Positions 16,625 through 24,113 of a DNA stretch of 36,731 nucleotides are shown in pieces (the first letter of the stretch is position 1; every line of letters starts with the position of its first letter). Where the stretch lies: contig JAFFTF010000001.1 of NCBI GenBank assembly GCA_022803075.1, positions 17,422 through 54,152 of the forward strand, in the 5' to 3' direction. The DNA comes from Micrococcales bacterium 31B (lineage in GTDB: Bacteria > Actinomycetota > Actinomycetes > Actinomycetales > Dermabacteraceae). The notes under the pieces are model-generated. The model had not been told where the DNA came from. It did not search any database and worked only from the letters and a program-made list of their open reading frames with translations. Made by a program: the position numbers and the translations under genes.

Positions 16625-18486
16625 TGGGTTCGCGCGGCACGCTCAGGGTGTTTCTCGGCGCCGCCCCTGGGGTCGGTAAGACCTTCGCCATGCTCGAGGA
16701 GGCGCACCGACTCGCGCGACAGGTCGGCGCCGACGTGGTGGTGGGGATAGTGCTCGACCACGGCCGCGCAGAAACAGCGCGACTCGTCGACGGTCTCGAG
16801 GTGGTGCCGCTGCGGCGCATCGAATACCGCGGGGCCGGTTTCGACGAGCTCGATGTCGAGGCCGTGCTGGAGCGCAGGCCCGCGTGGGTGCTTGTCGACG
16901 AGTACGCGCACAGCAATGTGCCGGGCATGGAGCGTGAGAAGCGCTGGCAAGACGTTGAGGTGTTGATCGACGCGGGCATCAACGTGCTGACCACCATGAA
17001 CGTGCAGCACTTGGATTCGCTGACCGACGCGGTCGCGAAGATTACGGGTGTGCGGCAGGCCGAAACCGTGCCCGATGAGGTGGTGCGACGAGCCGACGAC
17101 ATCGAGCTCGTAGACATTCCGCCCGCGCTGCTGCGGCAGCGACTCAGCGACGGCCGCGTCTACCGCAGCGACAAGATCGACGCCGCGCTGCACAACTACT
17201 TTCGGCTCGGCAATCTCACGGCCCTGCGCGAGCTCGCGCTGCTGTGGCTCGCCGACCGCGTCGACGAGGGCCTCGAACGCTACCGCGCTGAACAGGGCAT
17301 CTCGCAGACCTGGCCCGCTCGCGAGCGAGTGGTCGTGGGCCTCACGGGCGGGCCCGAGGGTGAACAGCTGCTGCGGCGCGCGGCGCGCATCATGAAGCGC
17401 GTGAACGGCGCCGACCTACTTGCGGTGCATGTGCGGGCGAGCGACGGCGTGGCCAGCGAATCGCCGCGGGCGCTCGCGGCACAGCGCAGCCTCGTGAAGG
17501 ACCTCGGCGGCAGTTTTCACATTGTCGCGAGCGAAGACCCGGCGGGTGGGCTGCTGGAGTTCGCGCGGGGAGTCAATGCGACCCAGGTGGTCGTGGGCGT
17601 GTCGCGGCGCGGCCGCTTCGCTCGACTGCTGCGCATGAGCACGGGCTCGCGCGTGGTGCGCGAATCGGGCGACATCGACGTGCACATGGTGACCCACGAT
17701 TACGCGGCCCGGGCGGTGCGGGCGCTCGACCGCCGCGATCTTGGCTCCACGCGGTTGCTCGCGGGCTATGCGCTCGCCGTGGTGCTGCCGGCGTTCATTC
17801 AGGTGTCGCTGCATCTGCTGCACACCTCCAACGTGGCCTCGGCCATGCTGCTGCAGCTGTCGGGGGCCGTGGTGGTCTCGCTGCTCGGTGGCGTGTGGCC
17901 CGCCGTGGTGGGTGCCCTCTGGTCGACCCTGCTGGTGAACTTCTACTCGACCCCTCCGGTGGGCACGCTCACCATTGCCGACCCGCAAAACCTGCTGGCG
18001 TTGATCGTGTTCGTGAGCGTCTCGGTGGCGGTCGCGAACGTGGTCGATCACGCGGCGCGACGCACGCGCGAGGCGGCCATCGCCCGCGCCGAGGCGACGA
18101 CACTCAGCGACCTTGCCCGCACGGCGGCCCGCGCCGATGACCCCGTGGGGACGTTGCTACGCGAGGCCCTGCACGTGTTTCGCGTGAGGGGAGCGGGCCT
18201 GTACCGCGTGGACCCACGCTCGGGGGAACTCACGCCCCTCGCAACGACGGGTGAGGTCTCGGTCGTCGGCGACGAGTCGGTCGAATCGAGCGCCGAGCAG
18301 ATTGACGAGTCGCTGCGGCTGATTGTGTTCGGACGCGAGGTCCAGGCGTATGAGCGTCGCCTCCTCAGCATTTTTGGGGTACACCTGGGCGTGCATTACG
18401 GGGTGCAGGTGAAACGCGCGGGAGGGGCGTTGGGAGGCACTACCCCCGCCCCTGCGCCCGGCCCTGTGCCCCGCTCTGCTCCGTAA
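16624..18486 (+). CDS. kdpD: KdpD sensor protein lacking the histidine kinase domain
   Basis: 620 residues instead of about 850-900. The KdpD N-domain is intact, with Walker A GAAPGVGKT (12-20), VLVDEYAHSNVPG in place of the usual LVDELAHTN, and TTMNVQHLDSL. A Usp domain follows (RVVVGLTGGPEGEQLL, near 236-370), then the four-helix DUF4118 membrane region (about 375-480) and a GAF-like domain to about 600. Sequence similarity stops at HLGVHYGVQVKRAG. There is no HisKA (SHDLRTPL) or ATPase domain. The last 20 residues are a Pro/Ala tail that simply reads antisense to the end of the convergent aminotransferase gene. No kdpE is present. It could still modulate KdpFABC or act with an unlinked kinase (short KdpD forms exist in cyanobacteria), or be a deletion remnant. 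Confidence 0.85.
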   Translation: MGSRGTLRVFLGAAPGVGKTFAMLEEAHRLARQVGADVVVGIVLDHGRAETARLVDGLEVVPLRRIEYRGAGFDELDVEAVLERRPAWVLVDEYAHSNVPGMEREKRWQDVEVLIDAGINVLTTMNVQHLDSLTDAVAKITGVRQAETVPDEVVRRADDIELVDIPPALLRQRLSDGRVYRSDKIDAALHNYFRLGNLTALRELALLWLADRVDEGLERYRAEQGISQTWPARERVVVGLTGGPEGEQLLRRAARIMKRVNGADLLAVHVRASDGVASESPRALAAQRSLVKDLGGSFHIVASEDPAGGLLEFARGVNATQVVVGVSRRGRFARLLRMSTGSRVVRESGDIDVHMVTHDYAARAVRALDRRDLGSTRLLAGYALAVVLPAFIQVSLHLLHTSNVASAMLLQLSGAVVVSLLGGVWPAVVGALWSTLLVNFYSTPPVGTLTIADPQNLLALIVFVSVSVAVANVVDHAARRTREAAIARAEATTLSDLARTAARADDPVGTLLREALHVFRVRGAGLYRVDPRSGELTPLATTGEVSVVGDESVESSAEQIDESLRLIVFGREVQAYERRLLSIFGVHLGVHYGVQVKRAGGALGGTTPAPAPGPVPRSAP

Positions 18487-19717
18487 TCACGCGAGCCAGG
18501 CGCCGCACGGCCTCGGAGGCCACCTCGGCGTCCACAAAAGAAAACGCCAGACGCAACTCACGGGTGCCGGGAGCGGTGGCGCTCGCACCCGCCCCCGAAC
18601 CGTCACCCGCGTAGAAGGCGGTGCCCGGAATGAACGCCACTTGCGCCTCAATGGCGGGCTGCATGAGCGCATCGCTCGACACCGCGACGTAGTCGCCGAG
18701 CCGTACCCAGGTGAAGAACCCGCCCTCGGGCGTCGTCCACGAGGTGCCCTCCGGCATGTGCTCCGCGAGCGCGGCCAGCAGCGAGTCGCGGCGCTCCCGA
18801 TACACTTCGATGTACTTGCGCAATTGGCTTCGCCAGTCAAACGCGCGGATGTACTCCTCGGCAATCAACTGTGACAGCACGGGCGGGCAGATCGCGGTGG
18901 CCTCCTCGGCGAGCAGCAGTCGAGCCTTCACTGCGGGCGGCGCCACCACCCAGCCCACGCGCAGGCCGGGAGCGAAAATCTTCGAAAAAGACCCCAGGTA
19001 AAGCACGTTTTCTGGGTCGAGCGAGTACAGCGAGGGCAGGGGTTCGCCGTCGTAACGCAGCAGCCCGTACGGGTTGTCTTCGACGATCAGCACCCCGAAC
19101 TCGCGCGCGAGGGCCACCACCTCGGGGCGGCGCTCCGCCGCGAGGGTGAGCCCCGTCGGGTTATGAAAATTGGGGATCGTATACAGGAACGCGATGCGGC
19201 GACCGGCCGCCCGCGCGTCCTGCAACACGCGCCGCAGGCCCTCAACCACGAGGCCGCCCTCGTCAGTGGGTACGTGCGCAACCTCGGCCTGCAGGCCCCC
19301 GAACACGCTCAGTGCACCCACGTAGGTGGGCGCCTCGGCGAGTACGAGGTCACCCGGGTTGACGAACAGCGAACCCACCAATTGCAGGGCCATCTGCGAG
19401 CCGCTCGTGACGAGCACGCGGTCGGGGTCGGTCGCGATGCCCTCGGCGCCCATCACCTCGGTAATGAGCTGCTGCAACTCGGAGGTGCCCTCGCTCGACC
19501 CGTACTGCAAAGCGTCGAGGCCGCGCTCACGGATCACGCGCGCCGAAAACTCGGCAATCGCCTCGAGGTCGAGGGCTTCCAGCGCGGGGTTGCCGCCCGC
19601 GAGTGACAGAATGCCGGGTTGCATCGACGTCTCGAACACCTGGCGAATGGGCGACGGCGCGAAACTCGCGGCGCGGTCCGAGTAGTGCGAGAGGTGGGGG
19701 TCTGGGGTGGTGGTCAC
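18440..19717 (-). CDS. PLP-dependent aminotransferase, MocR/2-aminoadipate type
   Basis: 425-residue class I/II aminotransferase without a regulatory domain. Visible features: LSLAGGNPALEAL near the N-terminus, LQYGSSEGTSELQQ, YTIPNFHNPTGLTL, VEDNPYGLLRYDG, and the PLP-lysine motif SFSKIFAPGLRVGW. GTG 19717 was chosen because AAGGAA (19725-19730) is correctly spaced. Upstream in-frame codons belong to the antisense/shifted frame of the PucR gene. It lies downstream of the PucR regulator on the same strand and near the agmatinase-type hydrolase, so it may transaminate the omega-amino acid or amine released from the guanidino substrate. The actual substrate cannot be told from sequence alone. 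Confidence 0.85.
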   Translation of the reverse strand: MTTTPDPHLSHYSDRAASFAPSPIRQVFETSMQPGILSLAGGNPALEALDLEAIAEFSARVIRERGLDALQYGSSEGTSELQQLITEVMGAEGIATDPDRVLVTSGSQMALQLVGSLFVNPGDLVLAEAPTYVGALSVFGGLQAEVAHVPTDEGGLVVEGLRRVLQDARAAGRRIAFLYTIPNFHNPTGLTLAAERRPEVVALAREFGVLIVEDNPYGLLRYDGEPLPSLYSLDPENVLYLGSFSKIFAPGLRVGWVVAPPAVKARLLLAEEATAICPPVLSQLIAEEYIRAFDWRSQLRKYIEVYRERRDSLLAALAEHMPEGTSWTTPEGGFFTWVRLGDYVAVSSDALMQPAIEAQVAFIPGTAFYAGDGSGAGASATAPGTRELRLAFSFVDAEVASEAVRRLARVITEQSGAQGRAQGRG

Positions 19718-19750
19718 GCGGGTTCCTTGAGACGACGGGTTAAAGCGGAT

Positions 19751-19810
19751 GTCTGAGGCCAACTGGGGCCAACTGGGGCCAACTGAGGTCAACTGAGGCC
19801 AACTAGGACA
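19751..19810. repeat. 10-bp phased tandem repeat between pucR-type gene and aminotransferase
   Basis: Consecutive 10-base units: GTCTGAGGCC, AACTGGGGCC, AACTGGGGCC, AACTGAGGTC, AACTGAGGCC, then a degenerate AACTAGGACA. It fills most of the 85-base gap and lies just before the aminotransferase ribosome binding site on the minus strand. A 10-base unit places each copy on the same DNA face, compatible with cooperative protein binding, but it may be only a slippage repeat. Confidence 0.85.
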
Positions 19811-21368
19811 GGCTAGTGCCGGTGCCCAGGCGGGGTGCGACGGCTTGGGTGTCATGCGCGAGCAGTGCGATTTCGAGCGCCAGCCGCCGCTCGCGATCGT
19901 CGAGCGCGCCCACAATCTGTTCAATCTTACGGAGCCGAGCGCGCACCGTGTGACGGTGCACCCCCAGCGAGCGGGCCGCGCCGTCGCCGCTGTAGCGCGC
20001 TTCGAAGTACGCGCGCAGGGTCTTGAGCAGCGAAAAGTCGGCATCGTCGGCGGCCACGAGGGGGGCCAGCAGGCCCAGCGAAAATGACGTGAGCGGTTCG
20101 TGGTGGGTGAGCAGCGCGCCGAGATCACCGGCCTTCGCGGGGTTGCCTTCGCCCCCGCCCGTGAGGTGTTCGGTGGCCGCGCGCTGCAGCTCATCGCGCG
20201 CCGCCCGCAGCGAGAGCGAGACCGCTCCGAGCCGGGTCGGCATTCCGCAGACCATGCGGGCAGATTCGGGTAGCGGTTGGGCCGCATACTCGGACGCCGC
20301 GGTGTCCGGCAGCACCGCCGCCACCAGACCCGGGGCGATTTCGCAGTGCGCGACCTCGGGGTAGCGAGCGACGAGCGTCGCGGGTGAGAGTCCCGGCGGC
20401 AACTGCGTCAGGGCGACCAGGAAAGCCCCCTCGGGCGCGGACCAGGCGCGCCCCACCTCGGCCGGGAGGGACGCTGCCAGGGGGGCCGCGCTTGCGTCCT
20501 CAATGATGGCCGCGAGCAGCCCGGCCACGATGGGTTGGGTCACCGCCAGGGCCGCCACGGCCTGTGCGTGGCGCCGCTCCATGTCGAGCGAGACCAGAGA
20601 GGCAAGGCTTGCCGTGACCAGTCGAAACGGCTGCGGCAGGGGCTCGGCGTGGTGCACCAGCAGGAGGCCTCGCGTTCCCCCGATGCCCACGGCCTGAGAT
20701 TCAATGCGGTGGCCCTCGAAGTCGAGCGTCGCGGCCCGCGTCGCGGTGGCGGTGCCCAGCCGCGAGTGCGCGTAGGTTTTGAGCACGGCGCTGTTGGGGC
20801 CGCTGAGCGCGAGGGGCGCCCCGCCGAGGTCCACGATGAGGCCCGACGTGTGGGTCTGCAGGCAGTAGGCGTTCACCATGCGCTCGAGGGGTGGGCTTTG
20901 TGCGGCGCTCGCGGTGAGCATGCGCTGCGCATTCAGGGCGCGCTCCAAGTTGCCGGCCTCGGCTGCGCTGCGGGCCCGCACGAAGGCCTTCGAAATCGCG
21001 ACGAAGGGTGTGCCGCGGGGGACCCCGAGCAGGGTGAAGTCGAGGTCTCGGGCCGCCGCGAGGAGGGCCGCGGGCATGCGTTGGTGGCGCAGTTCGGGGC
21101 CGAGCCCGACGCCGAGCGCCGTGACGCGCGCACTTCGCAACCTCGTGAGGTAGGCGCGCCACGAGGGTTCGTCGTCGGGCAGCAGCAGGCCGATGGTGAG
21201 CAGCAACTCTTCGCCTTCTAGCCACGGCGTGGGGTTTTCGAGTTCGCTGACGAGCACGGCCTGGACTGGCTGCGTGAGCCGGCGTGACTCGGGGAGCGGG
21301 GGCCACGCGTGGCCGAGCCCGAGGGCGGGGTCACGCACTAGCGTGCCGAGGGTGACCGGGGCGGTCAT
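19803..21368 (-). CDS. PucR-family transcriptional regulator
   Basis: 521-residue regulator with an N-terminal PucR-like domain (TLGTLVRDPALGLG ... WLEGEELLLTIGLLL), a central sensory region and a C-terminal helix-turn-helix (YSGDGAARSLGVHRHTVRARLRKIEQIVG). This is the layout of regulators of purine, polyamine and guanidino catabolism. ATG 21368 is preceded by GGGGG at 21374-21378, which fixes the start over ATG 21386. It is divergent from the agmatinase-type gene, with shared operator-like sites between them. The aminotransferase lies downstream on the same strand with an 85-base gap containing a tandem repeat. Confidence 0.88.
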   Translation of the reverse strand: MTAPVTLGTLVRDPALGLGHAWPPLPESRRLTQPVQAVLVSELENPTPWLEGEELLLTIGLLLPDDEPSWRAYLTRLRSARVTALGVGLGPELRHQRMPAALLAAARDLDFTLLGVPRGTPFVAISKAFVRARSAAEAGNLERALNAQRMLTASAAQSPPLERMVNAYCLQTHTSGLIVDLGGAPLALSGPNSAVLKTYAHSRLGTATATRAATLDFEGHRIESQAVGIGGTRGLLLVHHAEPLPQPFRLVTASLASLVSLDMERRHAQAVAALAVTQPIVAGLLAAIIEDASAAPLAASLPAEVGRAWSAPEGAFLVALTQLPPGLSPATLVARYPEVAHCEIAPGLVAAVLPDTAASEYAAQPLPESARMVCGMPTRLGAVSLSLRAARDELQRAATEHLTGGGEGNPAKAGDLGALLTHHEPLTSFSLGLLAPLVAADDADFSLLKTLRAYFEARYSGDGAARSLGVHRHTVRARLRKIEQIVGALDDRERRLALEIALLAHDTQAVAPRLGTGTSLS

Positions 21369-21379
21369 GACACCCCCTT

Positions 21380-21426
21380 TATACAATGTGGCGATATTGC
21401 AGGCTCAAACTATACGCTTTGTATAG
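21380..21426. promoter_or_regulatory. Divergent promoter/operator of the pucR-type regulator and speB-type operon
   Basis: TTGCAG (21397-21402), a 17-base spacer and TGTATA (21420-21425) form a plausible -35/-10 pair for the plus-strand operon. Overlapping the -10 is the dyad CTATAC-GCTTT-GTATAG (21410-21426). The same half-site TTGTATA occurs inverted at 21380-21386, near the regulator start. Sites in both positions fit a PucR protein controlling the operon and itself. Confidence 0.55.
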
Positions 21427-21495
21427 CAGGTGGCGCAGGACACTCCACGTAGGCTTGACCTCCGTGTCACTCGCTTTCATCGCAGAAAGGCAGCT

Positions 21496-22554
21496 ATGAC
21501 TCACGCAGACACAGCACCCGCAGCAGCAGGCTCCAACGCCAGCGCACCCATCGGACAGCAGGACTGCACCCAGGTGCCCCGATTTGCCGGCCCGCCCACC
21601 TTTGGCCTGTTGCCCCGTATCGACCAGGTCGAGGCCGAGCGCGGCCCCGGCAGCGTCGACGTGAAGATCCTCGGCGTTCCCTACGACGCCGGCGTCAGCT
21701 ACCGCAGCGGGGCTCGCTTTGGCCCCGCCCACGTGCGCGCCTCGTCGCGACTCCTGCGCCCCTACAATCAGGCCACTGACGTGTTCCCCTTCGCCACCCA
21801 GCAGGTGGCAGACTGCGGAGACCTCGGCGTCAACCCCTTCAACATCGACGAGGCCATCGCTACCATCGAGAAGGCGGCTGACGACCTCCGGGCCGACGGA
21901 GCCAAACTGCTCACCATCGGCGGCGATCACACCATCGCCCTGCCTATGCTGCGCAGCCTCGCCCGCGACCACGGCAAGATTGCCGTCTTGCACTTCGATG
22001 CGCACCTCGACACGTGGGACACCTATTTCGGCGCCCCCTACACGCACGGCACTCCGTTCCGCCGCGCCAGCGAGGAGGGCCTACTCGACCTCGAACGCTG
22101 CATGCACATCGGCATCCGCGGCCCCCTCTACGGCAAGCAAGACCTCGAAGACGACGCCGTGCTCGGGTTCCAGATCGTGCGCAGCGACGACTATCAATTC
22201 AAGGGCATCGCGCATGTCATCGAGAAGATGCGCACTCGCCTCGGCGACGCCCCCGTCTACGTGTCGGTCGACATCGACGTGCTCGACCCCGCGCACGCAC
22301 CCGGTACCGGCACCCCCGAAGCCGGCGGCGTCACGAGCCGCGAACTCCTCAACTCGATCCGTGGCCTCACGGGCCTCAACATCGTCGGCGCCGAAATCGT
22401 CGAAGTGGCGCCCGCCTATGACCACGCCGAACTGACGGGACTCGCGGCCGCGCAGGTCGGTTACGAGATTCTCTCCGTACTCGCCGCCAACCAAGCCGGG
22501 GCGACCGCGCCCGCGGGCCCCGTGGCGTCCGATCTGATTCCGAAGGCGGAATAA
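21496..22554 (+). CDS. speB: Agmatinase / guanidino-acid ureohydrolase
   Basis: 352-residue arginase-superfamily enzyme that hydrolyses a guanidino compound to urea and an amine or amino acid. Dinuclear metal ligands can be read: GGDHT (His145), DAHLDTWD (Asp168, His170, Asp172) and SVDIDVLDP (Asp259, Asp261). Near-N-terminal [14 protein letters not shown] is typical of the agmatinase/guanidinobutyrase branch. AGAAAGG at 21484-21490 supports ATG 21496. A solute symporter follows three bases after its stop, and a PucR regulator is divergent. Agmatine, 4-guanidinobutyrate and guanidinopropionate are all possible substrates, so the gene symbol is provisional. Confidence 0.85.
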   Translation: MTHADTAPAAAGSNASAPIGQQDCTQVPRFAGPPTFGLLPRIDQVEAERGPGSVDVKILGVPYDAGVSYRSGARFGPAHVRASSRLLRPYNQATDVFPFATQQVADCGDLGVNPFNIDEAIATIEKAADDLRADGAKLLTIGGDHTIALPMLRSLARDHGKIAVLHFDAHLDTWDTYFGAPYTHGTPFRRASEEGLLDLERCMHIGIRGPLYGKQDLEDDAVLGFQIVRSDDYQFKGIAHVIEKMRTRLGDAPVYVSVDIDVLDPAHAPGTGTPEAGGVTSRELLNSIRGLTGLNIVGAEIVEVAPAYDHAELTGLAAAQVGYEILSVLAANQAGATAPAGPVASDLIPKAE

Positions 22555-22557
22555 CGC

Positions 22558-24000
22558 ATGGAAATTGCAGTCATTGTCATCTACCTGGCCGCCATGGTCG
22601 GTATCGGCTTCTGGGGTCGCGCCCGCGCCCGCAGTGAGTCGGACTTTCTGGTCGCGGGCCGCCGCCTCGGCCCCCTCTTGTACTCGGGCACCATGGCCGC
22701 CGTCGTACTCGGCGGCGCATCCACGATCGGCGGCGTCGGCCTCGGCTACCAGCACGGCATCTCGGGCATGTGGCTCGTCGTCGCGATCGGCGTGGGCATC
22801 TGCGTGCTCTCGCTCGCGTTCGCGGGCAAGATCCAGCGGCTCGGCGTGTACACCGTGACGCAGATGCTCGAGCTGCGGTACGGCCGCGGCGGCAACCTCG
22901 TAAGCGGCATCATCATGATGTTCTACGCCCTGTTTTTGGCCACGACGTCGACGGTCGCCTACGGCACCATCTTCAAGGCGCTGTTCGGCTTTGACACGAT
23001 TCCCTCGGTGCTGCTGGGCGGCGGCATCGTGATCGCCTATTCGATTCTCGGCGGCATGTGGTCGATTACGCTCACGGACTTCGTACAGTTCGTGATCAAG
23101 ACGATCGGCATCTTCTTGATTCTGCTGCCCGTCGTGATCTCGAAGGCCGGCGGGTTCGGCGCCATGCAGTCGACCCTCGACCCCTCCTACTTCTCGCTCA
23201 CCTCCATCGGTGGCGACATGATCATCACGTACTTCGTGATCTACGGCTTCGGCCTGCTGATCGGCCAGGACATCTGGCAGCGCGTGTTTACGGCCCGGAC
23301 GCCAGAGGTGGCCCGTTGGGGCGGCCTCACCGCGGGCGTATATTGCCTCGCCTACGGCGCCGCGGGCGCCCTCGTGGGCACGGCCGCCAAGGTGCTGCTG
23401 CCCAACGTCGATGCCAAGGACGACGTGTTTGCCCAGGTGGTCGAGCTCTCGCTGCACCCGATTCTCGCGGGCCTCGTGCTCGCCGCGGCGCTGTCGGCCG
23501 TCATGTCCACCTCCTCGGGCTGCCTCATCGCGAGTGCCACCGTGGCCAACAAGGACGTCGTCTCGACGATCTTCAAGCGCAGCGCGGGCGACGCCCAGGC
23601 CGAGGTGCAGAAGAACCGCATCTACATTCTGGTGATGGGCGTGGCGATGCTGATTCTCGCGTGCGTGCTGCCTGACGTCATCTCGGCCCTCACGGTCGCA
23701 TACAACATCCTGGTGGGCGGCCTGTTGATCGCCATTCTGGGCGGCCTCGTGTGGAAGCGCGGCACCCTCGCCGGTGCCCTCGCCTCGATGGCGGTGGGCG
23801 CGGTCGTCACGGTCGTCTCGATGATCATCATGGGCCTGCTCGCGAACCAGCCCATCTATTACGGCCTGCTTTCGAGCCTCGTCGTGTACGTGGTGGTCTC
23901 GCTGCTGACGAAGCCCACGGACCCCGCGATTCTGGCCGAATGGGACCGACGCGTGCGGCACGGCGTCCGCGAAGATGAAATGGTGAACCCGGCCCACTGA
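22558..24000 (+). CDS. Sodium:solute symporter (SSS family)
   Basis: 480-residue transporter with about 13 helices and SSS-family features: SESDFLVAGRRLGPL after TM1, SYILGG-like IAYSILGGMWSITLTDFVQF, and SAVMSTSSGCLIASATV in the region that forms the Na2 site. It presumably imports the substrate of the upstream ureohydrolase with Na+. The start is 3 bases after the speB-type stop, so the two form an operon. A strong terminator follows 40 bases downstream. No lesions. Confidence 0.88.
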   Translation: MEIAVIVIYLAAMVGIGFWGRARARSESDFLVAGRRLGPLLYSGTMAAVVLGGASTIGGVGLGYQHGISGMWLVVAIGVGICVLSLAFAGKIQRLGVYTVTQMLELRYGRGGNLVSGIIMMFYALFLATTSTVAYGTIFKALFGFDTIPSVLLGGGIVIAYSILGGMWSITLTDFVQFVIKTIGIFLILLPVVISKAGGFGAMQSTLDPSYFSLTSIGGDMIITYFVIYGFGLLIGQDIWQRVFTARTPEVARWGGLTAGVYCLAYGAAGALVGTAAKVLLPNVDAKDDVFAQVVELSLHPILAGLVLAAALSAVMSTSSGCLIASATVANKDVVSTIFKRSAGDAQAEVQKNRIYILVMGVAMLILACVLPDVISALTVAYNILVGGLLIAILGGLVWKRGTLAGALASMAVGAVVTVVSMIIMGLLANQPIYYGLLSSLVVYVVVSLLTKPTDPAILAEWDRRVRHGVREDEMVNPAH

Positions 24001-24039
24001 GCGCCGGCGCGCCGCATGAGCAGCGCATGAGTGACAGGC

Positions 24040-24075
24040 AAAGGCGGGATACCCCACGAGGGGTATCCCGCCTTT
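24040..24075. terminator. Perfect bidirectional terminator
   Basis: AAAGGCGGGATACCCC (24040-24055) and its exact complement (24060-24075) form a 16-base stem with an ACGA loop, A-run on one side and T-run on the other. It lies between the convergent symporter and protease genes and should terminate both. Confidence 0.9.
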
Positions 24076-24113
24076 GATGTGTTACGAGATTTCGCGAGTC
24101 AGCGAAATCGCGA

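Noticed and set aside
19751-19810. CRISPR array
   Set aside because: The units are contiguous 10-mers with no spacers, and no cas genes are nearby.
18440-20287. A fusion of PucR-like sequence with the aminotransferase
   Set aside because: The upstream extension is a shifted frame through the PucR gene. GTG 19717 has a proper ribosome binding site and begins the aminotransferase domain.
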